The position numbers and the translations under genes are program-made. 64,000 nt of DNA from Daedaleopsis sinensis. Its lineage: Eukaryota; Basidiomycota; Agaricomycetes; Polyporales; Polyporaceae. The stretch covers positions 2,852,001 through 2,916,000 of the forward strand of contig CM066303.1 in assembly GCA_033807695.1 (NCBI GenBank). Direction: 5' to 3'. This document shows, piece after piece, positions 33,600 through 44,891 of the stretch; within the stretch, counting starts at the first letter, position 1, and each line of letters begins with the position of its first letter. The notes below the pieces were generated by a model. It searched no databases. It was not told where the DNA came from and worked only from the letters and a program-made list of their open reading frames with translations.

Positions 33600-36118
33600 T
33601 TAGCTTCTCCAAGCGGTCTTCGGGAACCGCATGATACCTTCTAGATGATTATCTGGCAGACACTGCAAACTGTGAACGACATCGTCTGCCTCTCGGCTGC
33701 ACAGATCAGTTTTATACAACACCACGCATGGATGCATGTGTTGAGGAGTATCAGCTGAAGGTTCGATGGAATGACAGTTGATGCTGTTGAAAGGATGCCT
33801 AGCAAGGGATTCAGTCGCGACGAGAGGTCGTCTCGGAGAGAAAAGCTCACTCTCTCTTGAAATGGTCCTGAAGGCCTTCAGAGTCGTATGGTATCTTAGA
33901 AGCGGGCCAGGAGCAACATCGACAGGTCCAGCGTTGACGCGATTCTATCTCAGAAGACGTTGCGCTCCGTGAAGCGTACTCCAGATTTTTGACCTTGGCC
34001 ACGACGGCGGTACACACCCTTGTCCAAGGGACCTGTAGGCCACCGTGCACCTCGAATGCATGATGGGTCTAGCCAATGTTGAATGAGAATCATCCGACGT
34101 TGGAGGAAAGCGCTGATGCTACATACCGCGCGGAGCCAGTCCATTACCACCATAGCCTTGCCGACGATGCTACAACAGCCGCACGCAAACCGTGCATTTT
34201 CTACTATGGCTTGAGATGACCTTCCTGAGACCGGATCGAGTCCACAAGCAGCCCACAAGGAGTACACGATGTCGGTGCATGGCTGAAGGGATTCGCCGGA
34301 CCAAGGTCTGTATCCTCGCGAGTGTACGGCGAGGATTTGTTCGAAGGTGGGAGGTCCACTTGTAACCAAAGGAGAGTATTCCCCATCGATCCACGGGCGG
34401 CATGTAGGGGGATGGAGGAAGTGCCAGTTGGCGTCGAATCGGTAGCAACACGAGTGAGATTGTGCAACAGTGCCTGAGACAAGCGAGTTGCAGCAACTGC
34501 ACCAAAAAAGCGCTGCGAAGTGCGAGAGAGGACAAGGAAGGGGCATAGATCGCGTGTGCTTGACGGAAGTCTGGGCGGGTCGGCGGCCAGAAAACGGGCG
34601 AGGTATACTTGGAAGGAGACGTAAAACGTCGTTCTCTCGGGAACGTCGCCACTCTTGGACATATTCTGGCACCTCGCACTGGTAGGTGCGCGTGAATACG
34701 TGGGTGTCACGATGTTGCTGTATGACATAGTAGACGGCGGGCAGTTCGATTAGGTCTAGAGCCGACGGAAAGACCTCTCCTGCAGCTTGTGGCCGTGAAG
34801 CGTCCTTCCTATACTGATTGAGAGCGTCGTCGAGCTGCGACAGTCGTTCCAGGACACAGTTCACGTGTAGTCGGCGATTCTCGAGAGTCCGCCTTTCGAG
34901 CAATGCCCCTTCGAGTTTAGGGATACCTTTAGTGCGCTCTATGATGGGAATGAGGTCGTCTCATACTAAAATGTTGATGAAAATAATACTCACCGAGATC
35001 GGTCAACGGTTCAGCTTTCTCAACGAACTCAAGAAGACGAGGGGGAAGTCCTTGCATAAGAAGACCAAGATCGATTATCTCAGAGCCATAGCCATGGGAT
35101 TTAAGGATAGACACGATGCTGTCCGAAAAATGAGCGATCGTCACGAACAGCACAAGGAACTACTGACTCGTTGTAGCGCTTCCTGGTGATCCTTGTGACG
35201 CGCTCGTTCTCGAGCCTCTCGGTCTCTTCTTGCCAGCGAGCACAGTCGTTTGCATGCTAACACAATATTAGGTGACGGAACCAGGTCTGTGGCAGATATC
35301 CTTACTATCAATCGTAGGCTAGTCGTAAGGCGCCATTGCGCTACAATCGCTTCGCGGTTGCTAGCACCATTCAGAGCCGAGCGCAACACTTGAACGTCGG
35401 GTCGGTGAAAGACCGCCTGGCGGACTGTGACGCCGTCTGAAGTTGTCTTAGACATTGGCGCATTCTAGAGAATGTATCACGTACTTGAGTTGCTGTCAAC
35501 ATACGAACACGGCAGAATCTGCTCGATTCTACCACCAAGACCAAGAAGACCTTCGAAGGGAGGAGCAATGACCGTTCTACGGGATAACCCAGATCAGCTG
35601 TTGGTGGGCCAAAAAAGCATCGAATGACATACCGATCACGTCGACAATCCACGCAGTAACGCGCATCAAAGCACCAGGAAGGGCTCTTAGTAGTATCATC
35701 CACTTTGAGGCATCGTTGGCAATGCTTATCGAAGCATAGAGAGGCGTACTGCATCTCGTTCAGCCAAGATGGGCGTTCAGGGAGCCCAGGAACATTCCGA
35801 CGAGCGCGAGCCCAATGAAGGGTGTTATCTGGACTACTGAAGAACTCGCGCATAGTTCGAGATACTCTAGAGAGGCTCAAAAGGGCATCGGGGGTGAGAT
35901 GATCGTAGACCTGGATGTTTGAGTCGAGATGGTGAGATGAGCGAGCATCGCATAAGGACTGATGAGATGAAACGCACTTCTCCTCGGATTTCTTGCGGTA
36001 GATGGTACCAATGGATGGCCGAGACATGGCCATCGGAACCTCCAAGGTTCAAACTCGTTCGCGGTTTCTTTCTAGGACATCTGGTACGATGCTTGCTTGG
36101 AGGTGCTTGAGGAGACAT
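33600..36118 (-). CDS. F-box protein, paralog B (9 exons)
   Basis: Nine exons splice into one frame of 694 codons: 36118-35978, 35910-35633, 35576-35485, 35436-35306, 35256-35168, 35118-34994, 34938-34127, 34068-33851, 33798-33600. Introns are GT-AG, 48-67 nt. The F-box is split by intron 1 exactly as in paralog A (HLPQEIRGE joins VYDHLTPDALLSLSRVSRTM). Exons 2, 5, 6 and 8 have the same length as in A (278, 89, 125, 218 nt), and all intron phases agree. Shared blocks include QYASLCFDKHCQRCL, EGLLGLGGRIEQILP, FVEKAEPL, ALLERRTLENRRLHVN, a CSCCNSLVSG block and the C-terminal WTCRCCSW...LQDHFKREHPFNS zinc-finger-like end. Expected role: SCF ubiquitin-ligase substrate adaptor; substrate unknown. 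The middle of exon 7 is the most diverged part, which fits a recognition region. Confidence 0.87.
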
Positions 36119-36124
36119 CTGGCA

Positions 36125-39080
36125 GTCGAAGTCGGGTAGAGTTGTGTTGTGGCTTGAGTGAAGACGAGGTCAGACGCACCAAATTATAGCGAACCGCGAT
36201 CCGTCGTCTCCTTGAATATAAAGACTTATACATGCATGATTCGTTTGTATCTTCACTCGCCTCATAGTGACGAGAGTGTAGAAAGCCTTTACCGTATGCA
36301 TTTGTCTTTCTTCATATTTCGACGTTCGCAAGGGAGAAAGGGAGGCCAGCTAATGATAGCTAATGGCTATTGGCAATAAGTTATCCGAATAGCGTTTCAA
36401 GTTTCTTTGCATGCACTGCCACCATTGTGGCGGAAAAAGTCATGCGGGACATGATCGCTACAATTGATATTTTCCTCCCCCTGCTCCTCCTCCGAAGCCG
36501 ACTGATAGACGAGGATGGTTTGACACGAGGGAGAGGCGACGATGGACACGTTCTGCCGATGCTGTCCGGGTCGTAGAAGACGCGGACATCGACGTTCGCA
36601 TGGACGGGTCAGCACTCAGGCGCTACAACCGTACTCGCGAAGCATGCCCCGCCGCGCTCCCGACACTCGTGTATTCGTCGCAGGCACGCTCCCAGCTCGT
36701 GGGACAGCCGTCTGCCGGGGGCGCGGACGTAAGCGGCGGAAGAGGGACGCTGAGGCGCGGGCCGTAGCGGGTGGGATTCAACGCATGAAGCTGAAAAAGG
36801 GACGGTAGGGCTTGCGCGATGTCGGCGAGCGGGGGTTGAACGAGTTGGAAGGGGATGGGTATGATATATGTATGTGGTGCCGTCGTGGCTTGTTCGTACT
36901 CTTGAATGTGTCGCTCTTGAATGAATGTGAACGCGACGTGCCGGAAGTACGCTAGCGTTAACAGGCAGCATAAATTCATCGTGTTCATGTGAAGGGTTCT
37001 GGGTGAGATTGAGCGCGTCCGCTGAAGCAAGAAGGAGGCACTGAGATGAGAAGTAGTCGGGCTTGTTGCTAAAAGGCGCAGCGTTCTCAGATGATGTGCT
37101 AGTGCAGCTTGGGCTGGCGTCGGAACAGAAGGCGAGATAGTTGGAGGTGAGAAACGTCAGGGTCACTTGACTAGGCGCATGATGACGACTACAGCTAACC
37201 TTAGGATCTCTTTCGCCTATGCACGGGACCTTCGGCCTTAGTCGATAGAGAAGTGACTAGTGACTGCCCATATGCGCGTCCTGAGTCTCGCTCGGGCCAC
37301 TGTCTGCATCAGTCCTTGTCAGTGTAAGCTCAGTTATGTGCCTTGAGATGAACACATCTACTCACGGCTCAAACGCTAGTCTTCTGCGTAAAGTCCAGAA
37401 GCTAAGGAGGCAGAGACGCTGTGCAAATCTGTTGAAGACCCTATCTTGTTCAACGTTCAGCCTCACGAAGCCGAAGTATGATAACCTAAACAAGTCGAAC
37501 GAGTACACCGGACCGCCAGACAGTTCGTGATGTTAATCCTGCACATCAGGACTAGGGGGTGGACCGAAAAACGCTGGAGGTAATGTTAAATGGGCTGAAC
37601 AAACGGGTAGTGGCGGTCGAACGGCGGTCCTGCAGCTGTCGAAATTCTGCGAGGGTCTAGCGCTCCTCTCCGTAAGTCCTGGTAAGGCTGTATGGGATGT
37701 ACTCCTTCATCACCTGCGTTTATCAGAAACCTGTCAAGACCCTCCTACTAAGTCGCAGAACCCACCTCGGACCTAACGGATCTACGGCAGTATCCAGAAA
37801 AGGGCAAGATTAACTTAGAACGAATGCGGCGACGGTGCAGATACAAGGTACAGCACTGACTACATCTTGCTCATGTCAAATCAAATGGGAGTCCAGCGCG
37901 CCGGGACGACGAAGAATCATCGAGGAGGAAGAGGAGGAGGAAGCGGAGGAGGATCCGGTGGAGGAAGCGCACACAAACGGGAGTTGGTTCCGCAGGCTTA
38001 CATAAACACACGGCGCTAATGTCCACTAGCAGGATCGGACGCTGATCGATAATATTCTCTGAGTCTGCTTCCCTCCTCCTCTTCGTCACTCTTCCACGGT
38101 CCTGACTCCTAGGACTCGTTCTAGCTGCCCGCATTCAGGACTTTTCATTGCATGCAACTAGAACTATACAAGTCAAACTGCTTACTGACCAAGCTACGCA
38201 TGAAACTCGGCATGCGGAGGCAGCTCCTGCAAGCGTCTACCTTACCGGCCTCGTCAGATTGCAGAGGTACCTAATACCTATCTTCATGCAGCAGTCTTGT
38301 GGGCATATTTTGGAGCGTTTGTGTCACTGCAGTATGGTCTGAGCGAAGTGAGTGATTCATGCTCGTTTAAACACTGGGAGTCAATTGCGACTCGTCTGCA
38401 CCTCCTCCAGTCTGCTGTCGCATTTGAAGAGGCAGTTGGGTAGGTTTGATGACGTCGCAGATGGATGATAACTCCTATTGCCTTCTTTCTTTCGTTGGGC
38501 TGGGAGCGGGACTGCCAGAATGCATTCGAGAACCCCCGGAGGACTCGCCTTCCTTGGACCAGAGACGTTTTCGAGCTTCGTATCCTTGTCTTTTGTCGTT
38601 GTTTCTTGTGGACCTAAAGCAGAATTCCAATACATCATCGTTCGCGCACATTCATCGTTGTCAATACAGCAGCTGTACAAACATGAACACCTGAACCATT
38701 CATGCGCAAGAGCACAACGCAACGTCCTTTGTCCCATTCTGATGCATAATTTCTCCACCAGTTCGAACCTGCGGCACTCTTCCTATCCTACGCACACCAC
38801 AGTGGAATCTTCAGACTCCCAGTCTATCAGTATTCTCGTGAGTCCCCAAGATGTTTCCGTATCGGCATATCTGACAACGTTATACTCTCCATCCTCTAAG
38901 GCAAGACATCCCGTGGTATGGAGTGTAGTGGCGAGTTATCATCTCAGCCCTCTACTATGTCCTCAAGGTAGTTATCTTTCGCCCCCCATAGCTATTGGTC
39001 GAACATGTAATAATACGCTCTTCAGTCCGCAGAAAGTACTATCCAGTGGCTTGACCACTCTCTCCGAGTCCTTCATATTC
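36125..39080. other. no gene supported
   Basis: Upstream flank of F-box B and of the F-box/LRR gene. A GA-rich tract lies at 37915-37970. The frame that opens at 38478 runs into the F-box/LRR gene, but its first ~200 codons show no domain and contain splice-like sites, so they are more likely 5' untranslated or intronic. Confidence 0.4.
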
Positions 39081-39083
39081 AAC

Positions 39084-40709
39084 ATGCTCTCTCGTCTTCC
39101 CGGCGTCTGCACGTCCGACAATCGTCCTCCCATCCATACGCTGCCAGAAGAGCTTCTCATTGCGGTCTTCAAGCTTGCAGTCGAACTGTTTCCATACCAC
39201 GAGGACTACGAGGACATCGTCGCGGGAAGCAGCCGCTTCCATACGTTCTCTCTTGTGCAGCTCACCCACGTGTGCAAGAGATGGAGAGATGTTGCGCTAG
39301 CTTATCCTTGCTTTTGGTCCTACATCGATGACATAATCTACGATCATGCACAGATATTCCTAGAGCGGTCTGGAGCAGCTTCGTTGTGGCTCCGTATGCA
39401 GACGGGCACTGATGGCGCGAAGCAAACATTGGCGTCTGGGGGAGAGCGCATCACGCGGCTGGACCTGGAGGTGTCGATGTCGGATATCGACGAACTAGCT
39501 CTTCTCGACTTCCCTCCAATCTCGCTACAATGCCTCACCGTGTCCTACGACTACTATCTAGACCTTCGCGAGCCCTACTCCTATCCGATCGTACTCTTCC
39601 ATCAGGAAGATCTCCCGCTGAAAGCTCTCGCCATCAATGGAGGACACCGTTGGTTGCCATCGAACCATTTCCCCCAACTCACGCACCTGCATATAGAGCT
39701 GGTCCCAGAAAGAGGGTTCCCCATCTTCGAGCTATACTCCCTTCTCGCCCGTACCCCCCAGCTCCAGTACCTCTTCATACGTTGCATACCGCTTCACCAG
39801 GGGTCAGTATCAGCAGCATGGCCAACAACCCACTTACCGCAAATGCGCTTCCTCTCTTTGAGCCACGGTTACTTCGAGTCTTCTGCCAAGTTCATCGCCA
39901 ATCTTGCGATCCCGCCGACTGCATTGATTCAACTTGATTCAATGATCATCTTCGACAGTCCGTGCCCGCAGCTCAACCATCTCGCTCCGATGTCCACCCT
40001 TCGCACGTTGGAGATAGCTATCGACGAAGGATACGTTCATCTAATGGCTCATGGGAAGGAAGGCGCGTTCTGGCTGCAAGGAGTCATCGAAGCCGATCCA
40101 TCCTTTCCGAGTCGTGGCAGATGGCTGGGCAGCCTTCGCGCCATGTTGCCTGTCTCCCAGATCGAGATCCTTAGGCTTTATGTTGGCGACCGCCCGTCCC
40201 ACTTCTTCTCCATCCTTCGGCAGATGCCACGAGTGCAAATCTTGAAGGTCCACTTCGACCGGCAACACGAGGAACAATACGCTCATCCCGGGTCATCCTT
40301 CGTTCGTTCCTTATATACCATCCTGGCGTTATCTCCCGTTTGTCCCAACCTGATGATTCTCGCGGTGGACGTAGCGGGAGAAGGACACAAGGCACTCCCT
40401 AACCTCCATATCGACGCTTTAACTCGAGCTCTGTCGGCTCGCGGTGCCAAGAAACTCATGGTCCGTATTCAACCTCTCGCCGATCGCTCCTGTGTGGAAC
40501 AGTCCTCGCCAGACGACGTCTTAGCACGAATCGTCGTACAAACCAGGGTTCCTGTCTACGACATCGTAATCTACCGGCCTGGACGGCCCATCGCTCCATT
40601 TAGAGAGGAGATTTGGTGGCGTCCAGCGGAGGCGTTCGAGTACTGGGACAGTATGGGAGAGTTTGAGCCTTCCTACCAACTCCCGTGGGATCGGGAACAT
40701 GCCCATTGA
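39084..40709 (+). CDS. F-box/LRR-like protein
   Basis: Single exon of 541 codons from the ATG at 39084. The frame is open further upstream, but this ATG sits just before the domain. An F-box-like domain occupies about residues 15-80: IHTLPEELLIAVFKLAVELF, a linker, then LVQLTHVCKRWRDVALAYPC followed by FWSYI, the usual layout of mushroom F-box-like proteins. The remainder is irregular leucine-rich repeats (LTRLDLEV-, PQLTHLHIEL-, PQMRFLSLSHG-, STLRTLEIAI-, QIEILRLYVG-, RVQILKVHFD-, PNLMILAVDV-type strands). Likely an SCF adaptor with an LRR substrate-binding arc. It is not closely related to paralogs A and B, which lack such repeats. Transcribed opposite to F-box B. Confidence 0.85.
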   Translation: MLSRLPGVCTSDNRPPIHTLPEELLIAVFKLAVELFPYHEDYEDIVAGSSRFHTFSLVQLTHVCKRWRDVALAYPCFWSYIDDIIYDHAQIFLERSGAASLWLRMQTGTDGAKQTLASGGERITRLDLEVSMSDIDELALLDFPPISLQCLTVSYDYYLDLREPYSYPIVLFHQEDLPLKALAINGGHRWLPSNHFPQLTHLHIELVPERGFPIFELYSLLARTPQLQYLFIRCIPLHQGSVSAAWPTTHLPQMRFLSLSHGYFESSAKFIANLAIPPTALIQLDSMIIFDSPCPQLNHLAPMSTLRTLEIAIDEGYVHLMAHGKEGAFWLQGVIEADPSFPSRGRWLGSLRAMLPVSQIEILRLYVGDRPSHFFSILRQMPRVQILKVHFDRQHEEQYAHPGSSFVRSLYTILALSPVCPNLMILAVDVAGEGHKALPNLHIDALTRALSARGAKKLMVRIQPLADRSCVEQSSPDDVLARIVVQTRVPVYDIVIYRPGRPIAPFREEIWWRPAEAFEYWDSMGEFEPSYQLPWDREHAH

Positions 40710-40839
40710 TGAGCATTGCACGGCTCTGCGCGGGTATTCGGTAGATATTAGATTTTAGAGCGTACAGTACGGTAGCGTTCCGGATTAGGAAGTGTAGACG
40801 CCGACGGACTTTCGAGCACTTTCCTGCGCTTAGCTTAGA

Positions 40840-41114
40840 GTGACTGTACCACCGCCATCTGGTCCGCAATCTATCTCTTTCGCACTATCGTCTCGTTCTC
40901 GCTCTCGCTCGTTGACGTCCGACTTTCGATCTACCGATCTACGACACGCCCGACTACCGACCTTCGACTCCGCGCTCCGCGCTCAGCCCGCTCGTTCTGA
41001 CCCTCATCCGCTCACTCGTTCCTTCCCCGTCCCACCGACTCCCCTTGTGAGCACCTCGCCGGACTCTCACACCTTTGACCGACACATCACCCGGAGCTGA
41101 GGTCATTGTTATCA
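40840..41114 (+). repeat. LTR 3' portion of a retroelement (copy 1)
   Basis: CT-rich sequence with TCGTTCTGACCCTCATCCG...CCCACCGACTCCCCTTGTGA, GCACCTCGCCGGAC and ACCCGGAGCTGAGGTCATT up to TTATCA at 41114. The same string of words occurs on the minus strand at 59518-59620. The presumed LTR ends in CA just before a primer binding site. Its 5' end (TG) was not located. Confidence 0.6.
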
Positions 41115-41116
41115 AT

Positions 41117-41134
41117 TGGAGCCCACCGCGAGGG
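41117..41134 (+). other. retroelement primer binding site (copy 1)
   Basis: TGGAGCCCACCGCGAGGG follows the LTR end after two bases. The reverse complement ends in CCA and could be the 3' end of a tRNA (T-stem CTCGC, acceptor GGTGGGC). An identical site lies at 59497-59514 on the other strand. Confidence 0.6.
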
Positions 41135-41249
41135 CCTAGTCCAGATGGATTGACGAGGATGGTATCACCTGGCGAGTCCTTCCCTTCCCTCGTTCCTTTC
41201 CCTCTCATATTCAGTCACCACTCCCGTCTCCCGTCTCGCATCTTCCGTC

Positions 41250-41960
41250 CCCCGTCCGACTTTCTACATGCCTCCACGCGGTTTGCACGGTGCCCCGACC
41301 CCAACGCTCCCCACTCGATCACCGGCTTCTTCGACGAGCTCGAATACCTGTTCCAGTTAGCTGTCGTCCTCGATTCTCAAGAAAAGAAGCAGCACGCAGT
41401 TTGATACGCCCCCGACTCCGAGAAGACGCTATGGCGATCGTAGCCCGAATTCATCGACTCGTGCAAATCTTACGACGAGTTCAAGCGCGTCGTCCTCGCG
41501 GACTACGTAGGCGACCACGGATAACTCATCTACACGGCTCACGACCTTGACACCCTCGCTGCGGCGACAGCCCGTACCGGCATCAAATTGTTGAGAACTT
41601 CGGCGAATACAGTCGCAGGTTCCGCGACATTGTGACACCTCTCGTCGACAGCGGCTACCTCTACCCGGACGACCGCAACTTTAGGTTCATCCACGGCATT
41701 CAAGAACCACTGCGCACGCGAGTTCTCGATCGGTTGCATATCGTCTACCCCCACGTTCTCGCCCCTCGACGACCGTATTAGATCGCTCAAGCTACCGACG
41801 TTGCACACCACGTGTTGCGAGCGACAGCTCAGCCCATCGCGCAGCTTGCACCCCGAGCTACGGATGCGAAGATTGGTCGGACACGTTGAGCGCCACTCGC
41901 CCTCGGTACCTAGCTCGCGAACGAGAGCACGCGAGTAGGACGTTGAAGTACTTTGAAGCA
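41250..41960 (+). pseudogene. LTR retroelement gag relic (copy 1)
   Basis: Downstream of the LTR and PBS, the frame reads MPPRGLHGAPTP and APHSITGFFDELEYLFQLAV, a basidiomycete Ty3/gypsy-like gag start, then QEKKQHAV, a TGA, YAPDSEKTLW and PEFIDSCKSYDEFKRVVLAD. Later, in another frame, come FGEYSRRFRDIVTPLVDSGY and FRFIHGIQEPLRTRVLDRLH. Nonsense codons at 41402-41404 (TGA) and around 41444 and 41520, plus frame changes, kill it. No protease, reverse transcriptase or integrase follows: unrelated relics begin by 42189. So this is a truncated copy. Confidence 0.65.
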
Positions 41961-42188
41961 TATTTACCGGCGAGCAGTGCTACGATGGCGAGGAAGGCAA
42001 GGCAGCCGAAGAGGCTGCCCTTGTTGGGCCATCTGGCCTACTATTTGTACTGCTGTATAAAGCTGTTAACGAGTATTTCCTACTGCGGTTAGTGGGAGGA
42101 AGGGACGTACAACCATGCTGACCAGCGAGCGGCGGCAAGGTTGAACCGTGGCACATAGATCACGGAATCCTTGAAGCTCCTTGTTGGA

Positions 42189-42707
42189 CTAGGCGAACGC
42201 AAACGGACGGACGTCAGCCTCGGCGTGTGTGAGGAGGTCGGAGCGCAGAGCACACGTACCCCGTGACCGTCCTGCACGAGCAGCGCGGAGGCCTTCAGCA
42301 TGCTCTGGACGAGCTTGCCGTTCGTAAGAGGCGTGACGGGGTCGTGCTTGGGAACAGGCGGGCTCCTCGATCAGCAACCGCACATACATAAAGATCGAGA
42401 CAAGAACGGGGCGACTGACCGTGTTGCTGACGATGAGCACCGGGTTCTTCGTCGTCGCGTTCCACGGGCCGGAGTAGATCTTGGGCGGGGTGACCGGCCA
42501 GTACTGGCACCCGCTGTCCGCCTCCGCGACGGTCACCGCGAAGTTGAACAGCGTGACGGTCTCGCAGACGTCGATCGCCTCGTCGATGGTCTCCTCGGGC
42601 GTGGACGCGGTGAACGGCATCTGGCCGTTGTAGGAGACTCCGGAGCGTTCGAAGTCGGGGAACTGCCCGGGGCTGACGGCGCTCATGATGTGCGTCGGGT
42701 CGCCTGC
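42189..42707 (-). pseudogene. alpha/beta hydrolase with TAP-like C-terminal domain, fragment
   Basis: A minus-strand exon (42707?-42420) carries MPFTASTPEETIDEAIDVCE, then QYWPVTPPKIYSGPWNATTK and NPVLIVSNT. A GTCAGT donor is followed by an exon (42346-42260) with HDPVTPLTNGKLVQSMLKAS and ALLVQDGHG, in phase. This is the C-terminal TAP-like part of fungal alpha/beta hydrolases (secreted tripeptidyl-aminopeptidase type), where the catalytic Asp is in DPVTP and the catalytic His in G.GH. Here the exon stops at GHG and the following frame does not give the expected His-Cys continuation. The N-terminal fold with the nucleophile is missing upstream; only a shifted LYQDLRVAIWRLDDSQA is seen. Fragment. 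Confidence 0.6.
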
Positions 42708-42799
42708 GAGTCGTCGAGGCGCCAGATCGCCACTCGCAAGTCCTGGTAGAGTTGTCGTTTGCGACGTCCGAGTCGCTAGCACGCAGTGGACAGCGCGGG

Positions 42800-43790
42800 T
42801 AGATGTCGTCGGGCTTGCCCATCAGTGAGTCGCGAGGATTCGTAGATGAGACGAACCTTACAGCGCGCACCTCGGAGGTCCATGTATGTCGCACGCACAG
42901 GGTGAGCAATGTCGCCGTACTCGTGCTGGCGTCGAAGACTTTGCTTGAGAAGCCGCCCGCGCGTCCGGTGCCATGATTAGGATTGCCCCGCATTGATGTT
43001 CGAGCGGCATTTACACGTCGCCATCGTTTGGAGATGCACAGACGTGAGTGACTTGCGTTAGCACGTGAGATCAGAGTGCGAGACTCACTGTGCAGGCAAA
43101 AGGCTCGGCGCGTGCCGCAAGAACGGGCTGATGCAACACAGTTGCGGACGCGTGAGTGGCCATGCATCCGTCTGATTGTGCTCGCGCGGACTTGTACACG
43201 CAGCGGTGGGGAGTGTGCATCGGTTGACGACACCGCGCGTGTGTCCGTGAGAAGGGAGCAAAAGTGAGTGCGAGTGATGTCTGCACTCGCTTTTTCGAAG
43301 AAGCGCATGCGGGGGTGTGCTGCACGCGTGCGACGCGGACAGCTCCGGCGTACGCAGTTGAAGAGAGAGGGGTGGGATGATGCTGCTGGTACGTACCTTT
43401 GGGAGAGCTTGCTGCCGGTGTCGGATTCAGGTCAGCATGGGAGTGCAGAGTGGACGGGTAAGGACGGTACATGGTAAGTAAAACCGCCTGCTCGCGTCTC
43501 GAGTAGGGCTGAGCAGGACTGGTAGGGTAATGGAGTCGTGCACAGAGTCAGCGGGCGGCGCGGCGCGGGGATGGGAGTCGGGACGGAAGAAGGCGGGGGA
43601 GAGGGAGAGGGCGTGCGGGACAGAGAGGAGGGCAGAAGGACGGAGCAACGGGGTGGGATCGGACACGAAGGCAGCCGCTACAGATCCGAGATCGAGAGAC
43701 GCAGTTGGATAGACGCCGGAGGCCCGTCCGGTCCGTGACCCTCACTAGCACGCAAGTACTACTACTAGGCTCTCCTCCCACTCTCCTTCA
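42800..43790. other. no gene seen
   Basis: Open frames on both strands are composition-driven. GA-rich stretch at about 43570-43650. Confidence 0.4.
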
Positions 43791-43979
43791 CTCGCCATGT
43801 CTTTCGCCGTCGGTCCCGACGGCGAATTGGAGGGTTTCTGTTACTCCATAGTTTTCTCAGCTGGTCTCTGTGTGCCCGCGGTGGTGAGGTGCTTCTCCAA
43901 GGAGCCTGTGAGTGTTCCCTCACGCTCATGGCCGAGACTCGTATTCAGCCGAACTGTCGCAGGGCGACTTGACGAACGT

Positions 43980-44640
43980 CCACTCGTTCAAGTACTCCGG
44001 TCTTGCCAACGCGAAGGTACGTTTGAGACCAGTCGGATATATGACATTTCTAAGCGCTCTCTCGTACAGACCGGAGACGGAGTCTGGAATCCAGCCCATC
44101 ACCCGCAAGAAGGGTCCGTCTCCCAGCGCGGTCCGCCCAGTGTGTCCACCACCATCCTGACCACCACCATCCGTCCCCGCTCGGACACTCGCGGGTGCCA
44201 CAGATGGTGTACGAGACGGTACGCTACGACGTCGACACGGGCCACGAGCTCTACTCGGAGGTTCCACTCGGGACGACTGCATTCAAAGGTCGTGAGTAAT
44301 TCGATATCCTGCCCCCGGAGCTCAGAGCTTTGCCCTGTGCAGGCGCGTCAAATACCACTTGTGGATAGCGCACGCGCATGCGCTCCCGGAATCATGCATC
44401 ATGTACGAAGGCCAGGAGATGACCGTTAGCGAACATGTTGGAAGAACTGTAAGGAGCTGTTCAAGCTGTTTACTGACCCGCTCCCGGCTGGCGCGAAATG
44501 CAAGGGCTCGCTGTTCCCCGACAGTGCGCAGCTGACGGACCACTCGACGCATGCCGTCGTGATGGGCATATAGTACGGAATGTGGGGAGGACGTGTGAGA
44601 CTACGCGCTCGAGGAGATGGTGCTCTCATTGTACACTGGT
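43980..44640 (+). pseudogene. relic of an unrecognised conserved gene
   Basis: Coding-like blocks on the plus strand: FKYSGLANAKVRLRPVGYMT (about 43988-44045), RPETESGIQPITRKKGPSPS (about 44068-44130), MVYETVRYDVDTGHELYSEV plus PLGTTAFKG (about 44203-44290), VKYHLWIAHAHALPESCIMY plus EGQEMTVSEH (about 44345-44435), and CKELFKLFTDPLPAGAKCKG plus SLFPDSAQLTDHSTH and VVMGI before a TAG (about 44450-44570). Some joins look like introns, but in-frame stops at 44571 and 44597 and frame changes suggest decay. Family not recognised. Confidence 0.4.
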
Positions 44641-44891
44641 ATCTCGCGTAGTGAGTGTGTACCGTCCGGAGTAGTTACGAACACATCCCAGCTTCAATCA
44701 TGAACTGCAGTGACAGGAAACATACTGGATGGATTCTACGTATAGGCATCGGTCTAGAACTTAGGTCTGTTCTTCACTGACCAATATAGGAGGGCGAGAA
44801 TATTGCGCCGCTACTAACTCATAGTAGATAGTACTACTATGATGCATAACCAGGAGTACAGCACAGCAGTGTACGTACAGGATGAGTCCTC

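Noticed and set aside
38478..39083. N-terminal 202-codon extension of the F-box/LRR gene
   Set aside because: No domain, uneven composition and several splice-like sites. The ATG at 39084 lies just before the conserved F-box-like domain.
42295..43308. 337-codon minus-strand frame
   Set aside because: Overlaps the hydrolase exon in a different frame. The frame with QYWPVTPP and DPVTPL is the conserved one.
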